Source: Oxalobacteraceae bacterium (lineage in GTDB: Bacteria > Pseudomonadota > Gammaproteobacteria > Burkholderiales > Burkholderiaceae_D). Taken from it: DNA of 64,000 nt. Positions 9,787 to 18,708 of this stretch are shown here, piece by piece (the first letter of the stretch is position 1; the number at the start of each line of letters is the position of its first letter). Made by a program: the position numbers and the translations under genes. A model generated the notes under the pieces. The model was not told where the DNA came from, ran no database searches, and was given only the letters and a program-made list of their open reading frames with translations. The stretch is taken from contig CANFLV010000001.1 of the NCBI GenBank assembly GCA_947448025.1, forward strand, positions 1 to 64,000. Reading direction: 5' to 3'.

Positions 9787-10263
9787 ATGACTTCAGTACC
9801 CCTGACAAAACACGGCGCCGAATTACTCAAGCAAGAGTTGCATCGCCTGAAAACCAAAGACCGCCCGGCCGTCATCGCCGCGATCGCGGAAGCCCGTTCG
9901 CATGGCGACCTGTCGGAAAACGCCGAGTACGATGCCGCGAAAGAGCGCCAGAGTTTCATTGAAGGTCGCATCGCTGACCTCGAAGGCAAACTCGGTGCGG
10001 CGCTGATCGTCGATCCGACCACGCTGGACGCCGATGGTCGCGTCGTGTTCGCATCGACCGTGCTGCTCGAGGAACTCGAGACAGGCGCCAAGGTCACTTA
10101 CCAGATTGTCGGTCTGGACGAAGCCGACCTGAAAGAGCGCAAGGTTTCAATTACTTCACCGATCGCGCGCGCATTGATCGGCAAATCTGCCGGTGATGTG
10201 GTCGGCGTGCAAGCGCCCTCAGGCGTCCATGAATACGAAATCCTGGAAGTGCGCTACATCTGA
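9787..10263 (+). CDS. greA: Transcription elongation factor GreA
   Basis: A 158-residue GreA, the standard length. The N-terminal coiled coil has the catalytic acidic loop in the segment SHGDLSENAEYDAAKERQ, whose DL..NAEYD residues stimulate transcript cleavage in backtracked RNA polymerase. The C-terminal FKBP-like domain ends in GVHEYEILEVRYI. I place the start at the ATG at 9787, since the frame further upstream runs into the carB-greA hairpin. The ribosome site is weak. Its stop shares one base with the next gene (TGATG). Confidence 0.96.
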   Translation: MTSVPLTKHGAELLKQELHRLKTKDRPAVIAAIAEARSHGDLSENAEYDAAKERQSFIEGRIADLEGKLGAALIVDPTTLDADGRVVFASTVLLEELETGAKVTYQIVGLDEADLKERKVSITSPIARALIGKSAGDVVGVQAPSGVHEYEILEVRYI

Positions 10264-10730
10264 TGTGGCTGGTGCGTGCGCGGCTGCTGACAGTCACCGT
10301 GTGGGTCGGCAGTGTCTGGACGATCGGCTATCTGGTCGCGCCGACCTTGTTTGCCACGCTCGCCGATCGCGTCCTCGCGGGCACTATTGCCGGTAGCCTG
10401 TTTCGTATTGAAGCCTGGCTGACGGTGGCCTGCGCAGCGATCTTGTTGATCATGCAGGCACTGCGGCCGGTGATGGCTTCAACCAAGCAAAAGAAAATTT
10501 TCACGGCGCTCGTATGGGGTATGCTGGCCTGCACGCTGGTCGGCTATTTCGGCTTGCAGCCCATGATGGCGGCATTGCGCTCAGAGGCGGGCGGCGCGGC
10601 CATGCAAGGTGCGGCACGCACGCAATTCGGCATACTGCATGGTGCGGCTGCCGGATTTTATTTACTGCAGAGTTTGCTGGGGATTGCGCTGGTAGTACGC
10701 TGTAATGAAGCGCAGGTGCCAAGAGTGTAA
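10263..10730 (+). CDS. DUF4149 family membrane protein
   Basis: A 155-residue integral membrane protein with about four hydrophobic segments (near 5-30, 45-70, 80-105 and 125-150). Strings such as VWTIGYLVAPTLFATLADRVLAG fit the DUF4149/TMEM205-like family, which often follows greA or precedes yhbY in Burkholderiales. The function is not known. The start codon overlaps the greA stop by one base, so it is probably translated from the same mRNA. Confidence 0.8.
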   Translation: MWLVRARLLTVTVWVGSVWTIGYLVAPTLFATLADRVLAGTIAGSLFRIEAWLTVACAAILLIMQALRPVMASTKQKKIFTALVWGMLACTLVGYFGLQPMMAALRSEAGGAAMQGAARTQFGILHGAAAGFYLLQSLLGIALVVRCNEAQVPRV

Positions 10731-10748
10731 TGCGCAAAGCATTGCGCA
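10731..10748. terminator. Small hairpin between convergent genes
   Basis: TGCGCAA (10731-10737) and TTGCGCA (10742-10748) form a 7-bp stem with a 4-base loop in the gap between DUF4149 and yhbY. No U-tract follows, so a terminator role is only suggested by its place between convergent genes. Confidence 0.3.
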
Positions 10749-10779
10749 CTACCAAACCAGTAATCTTGCCTTATCCTGC

Positions 10780-11244
10780 TTATGCGTGGTTCTTTTTGAG
10801 GCTGGTCTGACGCGGTTTTGCGCGTTTGATATTGCCGCCTGCGGTGACCCGCTCATTCCCTTTCAGGATGACTTTCGACACTGACGGCCGTTTCGTGCCG
10901 CTAGGACTAGGCTTGACGATGGTCACTTCGCGCATGCCTTTGCCGCTTTTTGCGGTGCGTTCCTTGGTAGTTTCGACTTTAGGCCGGTAAATCACGAGCA
11001 GTTTGCCGATATGTTGCACAGGAGCCGCTTCGAGCTGCGTGCAAATGGTGTCATACATGGCGATGCGCGCTTCGCGGTCATCGCCAAACACACGAATCTT
11101 GATCAGGCCATGGACATTCAGGCTGGTCTCGATTTCCTTAATCACGGATGGCTTGAGGCCAGCTTCGCCGATCATCACGACAGGGCTCAGATCATGAGCT
11201 TCAGCGCGTAATGCACTGCGCTCGGCGGCAGTAAGTTTCAACAT
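10780..11244 (-). CDS. yhbY: YhbY family RNA-binding protein (CRM domain)
   Basis: A 154-residue protein with an N-terminal CRS1/YhbY (CRM) domain of about 95 residues: LTAAERSALRAEAHDLSPVVMIGEAGLKPSVIKEIE, with the GxxG-type loop MIGEAGL. The remaining C-terminal tail is basic and probably disordered. YhbY-type proteins associate with pre-50S ribosomal particles. The gene is divergent from rlmE with only 31 bases between them, a common arrangement, consistent with a shared role in ribosome maturation. Confidence 0.93.
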   Translation of the reverse strand: MLKLTAAERSALRAEAHDLSPVVMIGEAGLKPSVIKEIETSLNVHGLIKIRVFGDDREARIAMYDTICTQLEAAPVQHIGKLLVIYRPKVETTKERTAKSGKGMREVTIVKPSPSGTKRPSVSKVILKGNERVTAGGNIKRAKPRQTSLKKNHA

Positions 11245-11275
11245 AAAAATCCTTTAAAAACGGTATTCTACGCGA

Positions 11276-11926
11276 ATGGCAAAGAAGAAATTAAACAAAA
11301 ATTGGCTGCACGACCACATTAACGACCCTTATGTGAAGCTGGCGCAGAAAGAAGGCTATCGCGCCCGCGCTGTCTACAAGCTCAAGGAAATCGATGAGAG
11401 CGAGCGGCTGATCATGCCGGGACAGGTCGTCGTTGACCTCGGTTCCACGCCCGGCAGCTGGTCGCAATACCTGCGTAACAAGATGGCCGGCGCTGCCGGC
11501 GGCGGCATCAATGGCACCATCATCGGCTTGGACATGCTGCCGATGGATCCGATCGCGGATGTCCATTTTATTCTGGGTGATTTCCGCGAAGAGGCGATGC
11601 TGGCCGAGCTCAAGCAAATCCTGCGCGGGCGCGAGGTCGATGTCGTATTGTCCGATATCGCGCCGAATTTATCCGGCATCGCCATTGCGGATGCTGCGCG
11701 TGTGGAAGAAATTATCGATTTGGCATTGGAATTCGCTGAAGCCCATTTGAAACCTTCGGGAGCGCTGCTCGTCAAATGCTTTAACGGTAACGGGTACAAT
11801 GAGATCCTGATTAAGTTTCGCGCCACCTTCAAGACCGTGGTGTCGAAAAAGCCAAAGGCCAGCCGGGATAAATCATCAGAGATTTTTTTGTTGGGTAGAA
11901 TTCTCAAGAATCCGCGGCCGAACTGA
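11276..11926 (+). CDS. rlmE: 23S rRNA 2'-O-methyltransferase RlmE (FtsJ/RrmJ)
   Basis: A 216-residue FtsJ-family methyltransferase. The SAM-binding motif is [15 protein letters not shown] (most relatives have DLGAAPGGWSQ). The catalytic K-D-K-E set is suggested by the N-terminal lysine region [12 protein letters not shown], the aspartate in [10 protein letters not shown] and the lysine in [10 protein letters not shown]. It methylates the universally conserved U2552 (E. coli numbering) in the ribosomal A loop. ftsH follows, as in E. coli and most proteobacteria. Confidence 0.96.
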   Translation: MAKKKLNKNWLHDHINDPYVKLAQKEGYRARAVYKLKEIDESERLIMPGQVVVDLGSTPGSWSQYLRNKMAGAAGGGINGTIIGLDMLPMDPIADVHFILGDFREEAMLAELKQILRGREVDVVLSDIAPNLSGIAIADAARVEEIIDLALEFAEAHLKPSGALLVKCFNGNGYNEILIKFRATFKTVVSKKPKASRDKSSEIFLLGRILKNPRPN

Positions 11927-11946
11927 CTCAAAAATTTCATCATGCT

Positions 11947-11973
11947 CTTGTTTATCCCTGCTTTGCCCCGACA
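11947..11973 (+). promoter_or_regulatory. Possible heat-shock (sigma-32) promoter for ftsH
   Basis: CTTGTTT (11947-11953), a 12-base spacer and CCCCGACAT (from 11966) resemble the sigma-32 pattern CTTGAAA, 11-16 bases, CCCCATNT. It lies about 110 bases before ftsH, a heat-shock gene in E. coli. The -35 half is only a partial match, so this is tentative. Confidence 0.35.
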
Positions 11974-12085
11974 TCCGTGATAGCAAGCCCTGCGCAATCC
12001 GAGTAGAATTAAACGATAATGAAGCAGCTTAGTTGAATAAAGCGATGAATGAAAATGAAGCAGTCGCGCCCAAGGAGTCCTTCTA

Positions 12086-13972
12086 GTGAATAACATGTTT
12101 TCCAAAGCCGCCATCTGGGTGGTGATCGCCTTAGTCCTGTTTACGGTATTTAAACAGTTCGACGGGCGCGGCATAGGTAGCGGTGCGCAGTCGATCGCCT
12201 ACTCTGATTTCCTTGATGAAGTCAAAGCCAAGCATATCAAGGATGCCACCATCGAAGATCGTACGATCACGGCGACGACGCAGGAAGGCAAGAAAATCAA
12301 GGCAGCGATTACTTACCTTGACCGTGGCCTGATCGGCGACCTCGTCAACAATGGCGTGAAATTTGATGTCAAGCAGCCGGAAGAGCAATCCTTCCTGTCG
12401 CAGGTCTTCGTGTCCTGGTTCCCGATGCTCTTGCTGATCGGCGTATGGGTTTTCTTCATGCGGCAGATGCAGGGCGGCGGCAAGGGCGGCGCATTCTCCT
12501 TCGGTAAATCGAAGGCGCGCATGCTCGATGAAGCTAGCAACACCGTGACCTTCGGCGATGTTGCGGGCTGTGATGAAGCCAAAGAAGAAGTCCAGGAACT
12601 GGTCGACTTCCTGCGCGATCCTACAAAATTCCAGAAACTCGGCGGACGCATTCCACGCGGCGTATTGATGGTCGGTCCTCCAGGTACAGGTAAGACCTTG
12701 CTGGCGCGCGCCATTGCCGGCGAAGCGAAAGTGCCGTTTTTCACCATTTCCGGTTCCGATTTCGTTGAAATGTTTGTCGGCGTCGGCGCATCTCGTGTGC
12801 GTGACATGTTCGAAAACGCGAAGAAGCATTCGCCTTGCATTATCTTCATCGATGAGATCGACGCTGTCGGTCGTCATCGCGGTGCCGGCATGGGCGGTGG
12901 TAACGATGAGCGCGAACAGACACTGAACCAGATGCTCGTCGAGATGGATGGCTTTGAAGCCAATTCCGGCGTGATTGTCATCGCTGCGACGAACCGTGCC
13001 GACGTGCTCGATAAAGCGCTGCTGCGTCCGGGTCGTTTTGACCGTCAGGTGATGGTCGGCTTGCCCGATATCCGTGGCCGTGAACAAATCCTGTATGTCC
13101 ACATGCGCAAGGTGCCGATTGCACCGGACGTCAAGGCCGATATCCTGGCGCGCGGTACACCGGGCTTTTCAGGTGCTGATCTCGCAAATCTTGTTAATGA
13201 AGCCGCACTGTTTGCCGCACGTCGCAGCAAGCGTCTGGTGGAAATGCAGGACTTCGAAGATGCCAAAGACAAGATCGTCATGGGACCCGAGCGTAAATCA
13301 GCCGTCATGCGCGAAGAAGAGCGTCGCAATACGGCTTACCATGAGTCCGGTCACGCCGTAGTTGCGAAGCTCTTGCCTAAAGCCGATCCAGTGCACAAGG
13401 TCACGATCATGCCGCGCGGTTTCGCGTTGGGCTTGACATGGCAGTTGCCTGAGCATGACCGCGTCAATATGTACAAGGACAAGATGCTGGAAGAAATCGC
13501 TATCCTGTTCGGCGGTCGTATTGCAGAAGAAATCTTCATGCACCAAATGTCGACGGGTGCATCGAACGATTTTGAGCGTGCTACCAAGCTGGCGCGTGCG
13601 ATGGTGACGCGTTACGGCATGTCGGAAAGCCTGGGTACCATGGTCTACGAAGATACCGAGCAAGATGCTTACTTTGGCCGCATGTCCGCCAAGACCGTGT
13701 CAGAAGCCACGCAGCAGAAAGTTGATACAGAAATTCGCAGCATCCTCGATGCCCAGTACGCGTTGTCGCGTCGCCTGCTCGAAGAAAACCGCGACAAGGT
13801 CGACCTGATGGCCAAGACCCTGCTCGACTGGGAAACCATCGATGCAGACCAGATCACCGACATCATGGAAGGCCGCGATCCGCGTTTGCCAAAAGCTGGT
13901 ATTCCGGTCAAGCGTAATTCGTCCGATAGTTCATCGGGTGGTGTGACGCCGACGGCGACAGCACCTGCCTGA
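12086..13972 (+). CDS. ftsH: ATP-dependent zinc metalloprotease FtsH
   Basis: A 628-residue membrane-anchored AAA+ protease. Two membrane segments (about 5-24 and 103-122) flank a small periplasmic domain. The AAA domain has Walker A GPPGTGKT near 195, Walker [12 protein letters not shown] and the [11 protein letters not shown] pore region. The M41 peptidase has H419ExxH in HESGHAVVA, with the third zinc ligand in a downstream acidic segment. It degrades misfolded membrane proteins and regulators such as sigma-32 and LpxC. The ATG at 12086 follows AAGGAG. A strong terminator follows. Confidence 0.97.
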   Translation: MNNMFSKAAIWVVIALVLFTVFKQFDGRGIGSGAQSIAYSDFLDEVKAKHIKDATIEDRTITATTQEGKKIKAAITYLDRGLIGDLVNNGVKFDVKQPEEQSFLSQVFVSWFPMLLLIGVWVFFMRQMQGGGKGGAFSFGKSKARMLDEASNTVTFGDVAGCDEAKEEVQELVDFLRDPTKFQKLGGRIPRGVLMVGPPGTGKTLLARAIAGEAKVPFFTISGSDFVEMFVGVGASRVRDMFENAKKHSPCIIFIDEIDAVGRHRGAGMGGGNDEREQTLNQMLVEMDGFEANSGVIVIAATNRADVLDKALLRPGRFDRQVMVGLPDIRGREQILYVHMRKVPIAPDVKADILARGTPGFSGADLANLVNEAALFAARRSKRLVEMQDFEDAKDKIVMGPERKSAVMREEERRNTAYHESGHAVVAKLLPKADPVHKVTIMPRGFALGLTWQLPEHDRVNMYKDKMLEEIAILFGGRIAEEIFMHQMSTGASNDFERATKLARAMVTRYGMSESLGTMVYEDTEQDAYFGRMSAKTVSEATQQKVDTEIRSILDAQYALSRRLLEENRDKVDLMAKTLLDWETIDADQITDIMEGRDPRLPKAGIPVKRNSSDSSSGGVTPTATAPA

Positions 13973-13996
13973 GTTTAATTAAATAGAGATGCCCGA

Positions 13997-14025
13997 GGGT
14001 GAGGAGCGATCCTCACCCTTTTTTT
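13997..14025 (+). terminator. Rho-independent terminator after ftsH
   Basis: GGGTGAGGA (13997-14005), loop GCGA and TCCTCACCC (14010-14018) form a perfect 9-bp stem followed by seven Ts. It ends the ftsH transcript and rules out folP starts upstream of 14026. Confidence 0.93.
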
Positions 14026-14046
14026 ATCATTCGAGATACCGTATTT

Positions 14047-14910
14047 ATGTCTGCTTCGCCAACGTCTTTCGCGCCGATGAAATTCGGTCGCTTCAACCTC
14101 CGCCTCGATGCTGCAGCCCGGCCGCTGGTGATGGGTATCCTCAACGTCACGCCGGATTCCTTTTCCGATGGCGGGCGCTACAATTCACTGGAACTGGCGA
14201 TCACGCATGCCGAACAGATGATCGCCGAAGGTGTTGACATCATCGATATCGGCGGCGAGTCGACGCGTCCAGGATCAGTCTCGCTCAGCGAAGAAGAGGA
14301 GCTGCAGCGCGTCATGCCCGTGCTGTATGCCTTGCGCGACTGCGGCAAGCCGCTGTCAGTCGATACCTGCAAGCCGCGCGTGATGCGCGAAGCGATCATC
14401 GCTGGCGCGGACATGATCAACGACGTCAATGGCTTCAGGGCGGAGGGCGCCTTGCGAGCCGTCAGTGACAGCGACTGCGGCCTGTGTATCATGCACATGC
14501 TGGGCGAGCCGCGCAGCATGCAGCAGAATCCGCAATACGGTGATGTCGTTGGCGACGTGATCGCCTATTTTCAAGAACGCATAGGCGCGCTGGAAGCGGC
14601 GGGAATCGAACGCCGCCGCCTGTGCATCGATCCCGGCTTCGGCTTTGGCAAGACGCTCGCACATAACCTGAGTTTGTTGCGCAATCTGCAGCAGATGCAA
14701 ACGACCTTCGCCTTGCCACTATTGGCTGGCTTGTCGCGCAAAACGATGATCGGTAACATCACCGGCAAACCAGTCGAAGGCCGTCTCGCCGGCAGTCTCG
14801 GCGGCGCGCTGGCCGCAGTAGCGCATGGCGCGCGTATCGTGCGTGTGCACGACGTCGCGGAAACCGTCGATGCGCTGGCAGTGTGGCAGGCCGCCATGCA
14901 CAATAATTAA
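14047..14910 (+). CDS. folP: Dihydropteroate synthase
   Basis: A TIM-barrel DHPS of 287 residues from the ATG at 14047. It shows both family signatures: [17 protein letters not shown] near the start and [13 protein letters not shown] about 40 residues later. [16 protein letters not shown] and [12 protein letters not shown] are also typical. It condenses p-aminobenzoate with 6-hydroxymethyl-dihydropterin diphosphate in folate synthesis and is the sulfonamide target. An alternative start is the ATG at 14077. glmM follows after 13 bases, the common folP-glmM pair. Confidence 0.96.
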   Translation: MSASPTSFAPMKFGRFNLRLDAAARPLVMGILNVTPDSFSDGGRYNSLELAITHAEQMIAEGVDIIDIGGESTRPGSVSLSEEEELQRVMPVLYALRDCGKPLSVDTCKPRVMREAIIAGADMINDVNGFRAEGALRAVSDSDCGLCIMHMLGEPRSMQQNPQYGDVVGDVIAYFQERIGALEAAGIERRRLCIDPGFGFGKTLAHNLSLLRNLQQMQTTFALPLLAGLSRKTMIGNITGKPVEGRLAGSLGGALAAVAHGARIVRVHDVAETVDALAVWQAAMHNN

Positions 14911-14923
14911 TCAAGGAAGAACA

Positions 14924-16258
14924 ATGGCTCGTACTTATTTTGGCACCGATGGCATTCGCGGCACAGTGGGCGTGGCGCCCATTACGCCGGACTTCGTGAT
15001 GCGTCTCGGTTATGCCGCTGGCAAGGTTTTGGCGCGCACGGAGTCTGGCGTCAAGCCGACAGTGCTGATCGGTAAAGACACGCGCATCTCCGGCTACATG
15101 CTCGAAGCCGCGCTGGAAGCCGGATTTTCCGCCGCAGGCGTCGACGTGATGTTGGCCGGCCCAATGCCGACCCCGGCGATCGCCTATCTCACGCGCGCAT
15201 TGCGACTGTCGGCAGGCGTGGTGATCTCAGCTTCGCATAATCCGTATCAGGATAATGGCATCAAATTTTTCTCGAGCCAGGGCACGAAACTGCCGGATGC
15301 GGTCGAAGCCGAAATCGAGGCGGCGCTGTCCTTGCCCATGGCCTGCATGCCCTCCGATAAGCTCGGCAAGGCGAAGCGCCTCGACGACGCGCGGGGCCGC
15401 TATATTGAATTCTGCAAGAGTACCTTTCCCAATGAGCTCGACCTGCGCGGCATGCGCATTGTTGTCGACTGCGCGCACGGCGCGGCCTACCACATTGCGC
15501 CTGATGTCTTCCATGAACTCGGCGCGGAGGTCATCGCTATCGGTAATCACCCGAACGGCTTGAACATCAATGCCGGCTTCGGTGCTACGGCGCCGGCGGC
15601 ACTGGTCGCTGCAGTGATTGAGCATGGCGCTGATCTTGGCATCGCGCTCGATGGCGATGCCGACCGGCTGATGATGGTCGATGCGGCAGGGCGGCTGTAT
15701 AACGGCGATGAACTGCTGTACGTGATGGTGATGGATCGCATGGCAGTATCGACCGTGACCGGGGTGGTCGGCACGCTCATGACGAACATGGCGCTCGAAG
15801 TCGCCTTCCGTGAATTGAAGATTGATTTCGTCCGCGCTAAGGTAGGTGATCGCTACGTGCTCGAGCAGCTGCATGAACACGGCTGGCTGTATGGCGGCGA
15901 AGGTTCCGGGCATTTGCTGTGCCTCGATAAGCATACGACCGGCGATGGCATTGTCTCGGCCTTGCAAGTCTTGTCGGGGCTTAAGCGCAGCGGCAAGACC
16001 CTGGCGCAGTCAACACAAAATATTGCGATGTTCCCGCAAACTCTTATCAATGTAAAAGTCGCCCCCGGCACGGACTGGCAAAAAAATGCAGCCATGGTCG
16101 CAGAGAAGGTCTTGGTCGAAGCCGAGCTTGGTGCCAGTGGCCGCGTCCTGATCCGGCCATCGGGTACCGAGCCTTTGATCCGAGTGATGGTCGAAGCCAG
16201 GAGCGCAGAAGTCGCGCAAAGCACAGCCCAGCGCATTGCCGATAAGCTGCGTCCCTGA
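14924..16258 (+). CDS. glmM: Phosphoglucosamine mutase
   Basis: A 444-residue alpha-D-phosphohexomutase. It starts with [15 protein letters not shown], has the active-site phosphoserine S104 in [12 protein letters not shown], the metal loop [13 protein letters not shown], the sugar-binding motif GGEGSGH and the phosphate-binding [12 protein letters not shown]. It converts glucosamine-6-phosphate to glucosamine-1-phosphate for UDP-GlcNAc, peptidoglycan and LPS. The ATG at 14924 has AAGGAAG upstream. The TGA overlaps the next start by one base. Confidence 0.97.
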   Translation: MARTYFGTDGIRGTVGVAPITPDFVMRLGYAAGKVLARTESGVKPTVLIGKDTRISGYMLEAALEAGFSAAGVDVMLAGPMPTPAIAYLTRALRLSAGVVISASHNPYQDNGIKFFSSQGTKLPDAVEAEIEAALSLPMACMPSDKLGKAKRLDDARGRYIEFCKSTFPNELDLRGMRIVVDCAHGAAYHIAPDVFHELGAEVIAIGNHPNGLNINAGFGATAPAALVAAVIEHGADLGIALDGDADRLMMVDAAGRLYNGDELLYVMVMDRMAVSTVTGVVGTLMTNMALEVAFRELKIDFVRAKVGDRYVLEQLHEHGWLYGGEGSGHLLCLDKHTTGDGIVSALQVLSGLKRSGKTLAQSTQNIAMFPQTLINVKVAPGTDWQKNAAMVAEKVLVEAELGASGRVLIRPSGTEPLIRVMVEARSAEVAQSTAQRIADKLRP

Positions 16259-17181
16259 TGGCTGGCGGCGCGGCGAATAAGCGATCTGCGCCACTGCCAG
16301 TCAGGGATGGTGTCGGCCCCAGCCTGCTGTGGCTGCAGGAAGGCAGCTGGCCGAATATGCTGGCCTTCCTCGTTGAACATTTCCCGCACATCGATAGCCC
16401 GACCTGGCAGGCGCGCATGGCGCGAGGGGAGGTCCTTGATCGTGATGGTCACCCCGTCGCACCCGATACGCCTTACCGTCGCGGACGCTGCATTTATTAC
16501 TATCGCGAGATTGAGGCGGAAACGCCGATTCCGTTCACCGAAGAAATCCTGTTTCAGGATGCGCATTTGCTGGTGGCGGACAAGCCGCATTTTTTGCCGG
16601 TCACGCCCTCGGGCCGCTTCCTGCAGGAGACGCTGCTGGTGCGCCTGAAAAAACGTACGGGCCTGATGGACCTGGTGCCGATACACCGGCTTGACCGCGA
16701 GACGGCCGGCGTTGTCATTTTTTCGCATGATCCTGCTACGCGCGGCCTGTATCAATCGCTGTTTCAAAAGCGCGCCATGCACAAGGTCTATCACGCGCTC
16801 GCGCCGAGTTCCGACACGCTCTCATTTCCGTTGACGCGTCACAGCTGCATCGTCAAGGGCGAGCCATTCTTCTGCATGCATGAGATTGATGCGCATGCGA
16901 ATGCCGAGACGCGGATTGAACTGCTCGAGCGGCGCGGGGAGCTGAGTCTGTATGCGCTGCATCCAGTCACAGGTCGCCAGCATCAGCTGCGCGTACACAT
17001 GAGCGCGCTCGGTCTGCCGATTATGAATGATGCGTTTTATCCCGAAGCCCTGCCAAACAAGCTCGATGATGTGTCTTCGCCGCTGCAATTACTGGCGAAG
17101 GAAATCGCCTTCGACGATCCCTTGACTGGCACGCGCAGGAATTTTCAAAGTCGTCAGAAAATAATTTTTCCAGTCATTTGA
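16258..17181 (+). CDS. RluA-family pseudouridine synthase
   Basis: A 307-residue protein with the RluA-type catalytic motif HRLDRETAG, in which D146 is the nucleophile, and the C-terminal GRQHQLRVHMSALGLPI motif. It isomerises uridine in rRNA or tRNA. The N-terminal 90 residues (WPNMLAFLVEHFPHIDSPTWQARMARGEV) look like an S4-related region and fit the RluA/YqcB-like group that acts on 23S rRNA or tRNA; the exact target cannot be read from sequence. Its ATG overlaps the glmM stop by one base, so it may be co-translated with glmM. Confidence 0.9.
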   Translation: MAGGAANKRSAPLPVRDGVGPSLLWLQEGSWPNMLAFLVEHFPHIDSPTWQARMARGEVLDRDGHPVAPDTPYRRGRCIYYYREIEAETPIPFTEEILFQDAHLLVADKPHFLPVTPSGRFLQETLLVRLKKRTGLMDLVPIHRLDRETAGVVIFSHDPATRGLYQSLFQKRAMHKVYHALAPSSDTLSFPLTRHSCIVKGEPFFCMHEIDAHANAETRIELLERRGELSLYALHPVTGRQHQLRVHMSALGLPIMNDAFYPEALPNKLDDVSSPLQLLAKEIAFDDPLTGTRRNFQSRQKIIFPVI

Positions 17182-17252
17182 GGCGGGCATTGGGCTGCGG
17201 GCAATACCCTCTAATTTTCATGATTATTTTAGGCAGTATTCGTAAATAGTCA

Positions 17253-17281
17253 TTGACGAAAATGTCCTTCCTCGCTATGAT
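17253..17281 (+). promoter_or_regulatory. Sigma-70 promoter of tRNA-Pro
   Basis: TTGACG (17253-17258), a 17-base spacer and TATGAT (17276-17281) form a near-consensus promoter ending 9 bases before the tRNA gene, the expected distance for a tRNA transcription start. Confidence 0.85.
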
Positions 17282-17290
17282 CTTGATCTT

Positions 17291-17367
17291 CGGAGTGTAG
17301 CGCAGCCCGGTAGCGCACCTGGTTTGGGACCAGGGGGTCCAAGGTTCGAATCCTTGTACTCCGACCA
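17291..17367 (+). tRNA. tRNA-Pro (anticodon TGG)
   Basis: A full cloverleaf can be drawn: acceptor CGGAGTG with TACTCCG (one G-U pair), D-arm, anticodon stem CTGGT/ACCAG with loop TTTGGGA (anticodon TGG), T-arm with GGTTCGAATCC and an encoded 3' CCA. Length is 77 bases. It reads proline codons CCA/CCG. It has its own promoter and a terminator just after it. Confidence 0.97.
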
Positions 17368-17381
17368 GTATTACGAAAAAA

Positions 17382-17410
17382 GGGTTAGCTTAATCGCTAA
17401 CCCTTTTTTT
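17382..17410 (+). terminator. Rho-independent terminator after tRNA-Pro
   Basis: GGGTTAGC (17382-17389), loop TTAATC and GCTAACCC (17396-17403) followed by seven Ts. An upstream A-run could lengthen the stem against the T-tract, making it partly bidirectional. Confidence 0.92.
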
Positions 17411-17445
17411 ATTTCCGCGGTCTGTTTTGATGTTGATCCATTGCT

Positions 17446-17474
17446 TTGATTGCCTGCGCGATCAGGAGTAATAT
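17446..17474 (+). promoter_or_regulatory. Probable sigma-70 promoter of tRNA-Arg
   Basis: TTGATT (17446-17451), a 17-base spacer and TAATAT (17469-17474), 55 bases before the tRNA gene. A short leader would be trimmed by RNase processing. Confidence 0.55.
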
Positions 17475-17529
17475 TTCAGCAAACACGAAGCATCGGCTGC
17501 AATGCAATCTGCGCCTCGTTCATCTTTAT

Positions 17530-17607
<78 letters not shown>

Positions 17608-17671
17608 TAAAATCAAAGACTTAGGACAAATTTTATAGTTTTCCTTTTGTTTTTATTGCTTGAATTTTCTC

Positions 17672-17695
17672 TATGTAGGCGCTGTGTAGGTTTTT
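17672..17695 (+). repeat. Arm-type repeat near the left end of the island
   Basis: Two tandem TRTGTAGG units 10 bases apart followed by TTTTT. A near-identical copy (two differences over 24 bases) lies at 27971-27994 near the other end, in the same orientation. They are candidate arm-type binding sites for the integrase or its directionality factor. Confidence 0.6.
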
Positions 17696-17705
17696 GCGGT
17701 CAACA

Positions 17706-18272
17706 TTAAGCCGGTTTCACCACTCCCAAAATGTTTGCCCTTGAAACATTGTAGAGCCTCGCCAGCGCGCTAACAGTCTCGCCTTCGGTGTACTTTGCGA
17801 TTATCTCTGCGCGCTGCTCTGGCGTCGTTTTAGACGGTCTGCCAAGCGTTTTGCCTTCTGCCTTAGCTCGTGCCAATCCTGACAGTGTGCGCTCCACCAG
17901 CAAGTCACGTTCCATCTCAGCGACAGCAGCCAGCATGGTCAGCATCATTTTTCCCGCAGGTGAGGCAAGGTCGAGTTTTCCCAATTGCAGAACGATGACG
18001 ACGATTTCACGGGCAGCTAGTTGTTTGACGGTCGCGCCCACGTCTTGAGCATCGCGGCCTAAGCGGTCGAGCTTAGAGACAATCAGGGTTTCACCGTTGC
18101 GGATTAGGGTGAGGAGGGCTTTGAACTGGGGGCGCTGGCTGGCGCTGGTCTTGCCGCTGATAGTGTCGGCGAACCAGTAATCGACCTTGTGGCCTGAACT
18201 TTCAATTTCCAGCTTTTGATTATCGGCTGTCTGTTCTTTGGTGCTTACGCGACCGTATGCGAAAGTTGCCAT
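17706..18272 (-). CDS. Serine recombinase, resolvase/invertase family
   Basis: A 188-residue small serine recombinase. The catalytic domain starts with FAYGRVSTKEQTADNQ, with nucleophile S10, and has the KLDRLGRDAQD motif carrying the catalytic arginines and MLAAVAEMERDLLVERT, the dimer/E-helix region. A C-terminal helix-turn-helix (about 148-186, ETVSALARLYNVSRANILGVV) binds DNA. Tn3-type resolvases settle cointegrates or multimers. The start has GGAG upstream. TGTYAGRAA boxes just upstream (18294-18394) could be its target. It lies next to the intact tRNA; its role beside a tyrosine integrase is unclear. Confidence 0.93.
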   Translation of the reverse strand: MATFAYGRVSTKEQTADNQKLEIESSGHKVDYWFADTISGKTSASQRPQFKALLTLIRNGETLIVSKLDRLGRDAQDVGATVKQLAAREIVVIVLQLGKLDLASPAGKMMLTMLAAVAEMERDLLVERTLSGLARAKAEGKTLGRPSKTTPEQRAEIIAKYTEGETVSALARLYNVSRANILGVVKPA

Positions 18273-18293
18273 GTCTGATTCTCCGTTTATAAG

Positions 18294-18394
18294 TGTTAGA
18301 AAACGGTGTCAGAATATATCGGGCTGTTAGAAAGTACAAGCCCTAATTTAATTACATAGTTTTATGTTGATTGCCGTAGATGTTAGGAAACGGT
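18294..18394. repeat. Cluster of TGTYAGRAA boxes upstream of the resolvase
   Basis: Four direct copies: TGTTAGAAAACGG at 18294, TGTCAGAATA at 18307, TGTTAGAAAG at 18325 and TGTTAGGAAACGG at 18381. The first and last share 13 of 14 bases. Clustered repeats directly upstream of a serine resolvase gene are what a res site or autoregulatory operator looks like; the inverted subsite pairing of a classical res site is not clear. Confidence 0.45.
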
Positions 18395-18708
18395 CGATTT
18401 GTAACAGATTATTAATCATGCTGGCGCGGGGAATGTTTGTCCTTGTCACTCTACATGCAAATACTTGGGGGACTTTCAGTCATAGTCTTTGCGCGTTCCA
18501 GCTAGCGAGCTATTAAAGAAGCTCTCGTCCCTCGAATGCTACTTCAAGGTCGGATCTTTCGATAAGTTGCAATCCTTAGTGAATAAGTAAGATTTATGCT
18601 TGCTTCCCCCAATCATAGTAGCTGCAGAATAATGTGCTTTTGGCTGGTAGCCTTGCTTTAGATATTTATCAGATAATAGCACTTTATAGAAGTAGATTTT
18701 ACTTAGAT
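18395..18708. other. AT-rich non-coding gap in the island
   Basis: Lies between the resolvase operator region and the end of the GH12-like lipoprotein gene. I see no convincing gene, RNA or strong terminator here, only AT-rich sequence. Confidence 0.5.

Noticed and set aside
12131-13102. 323-codon minus-strand frame inside ftsH
   Set aside because: Same reason: reverse reading of a conserved gene without any recognisable domain.
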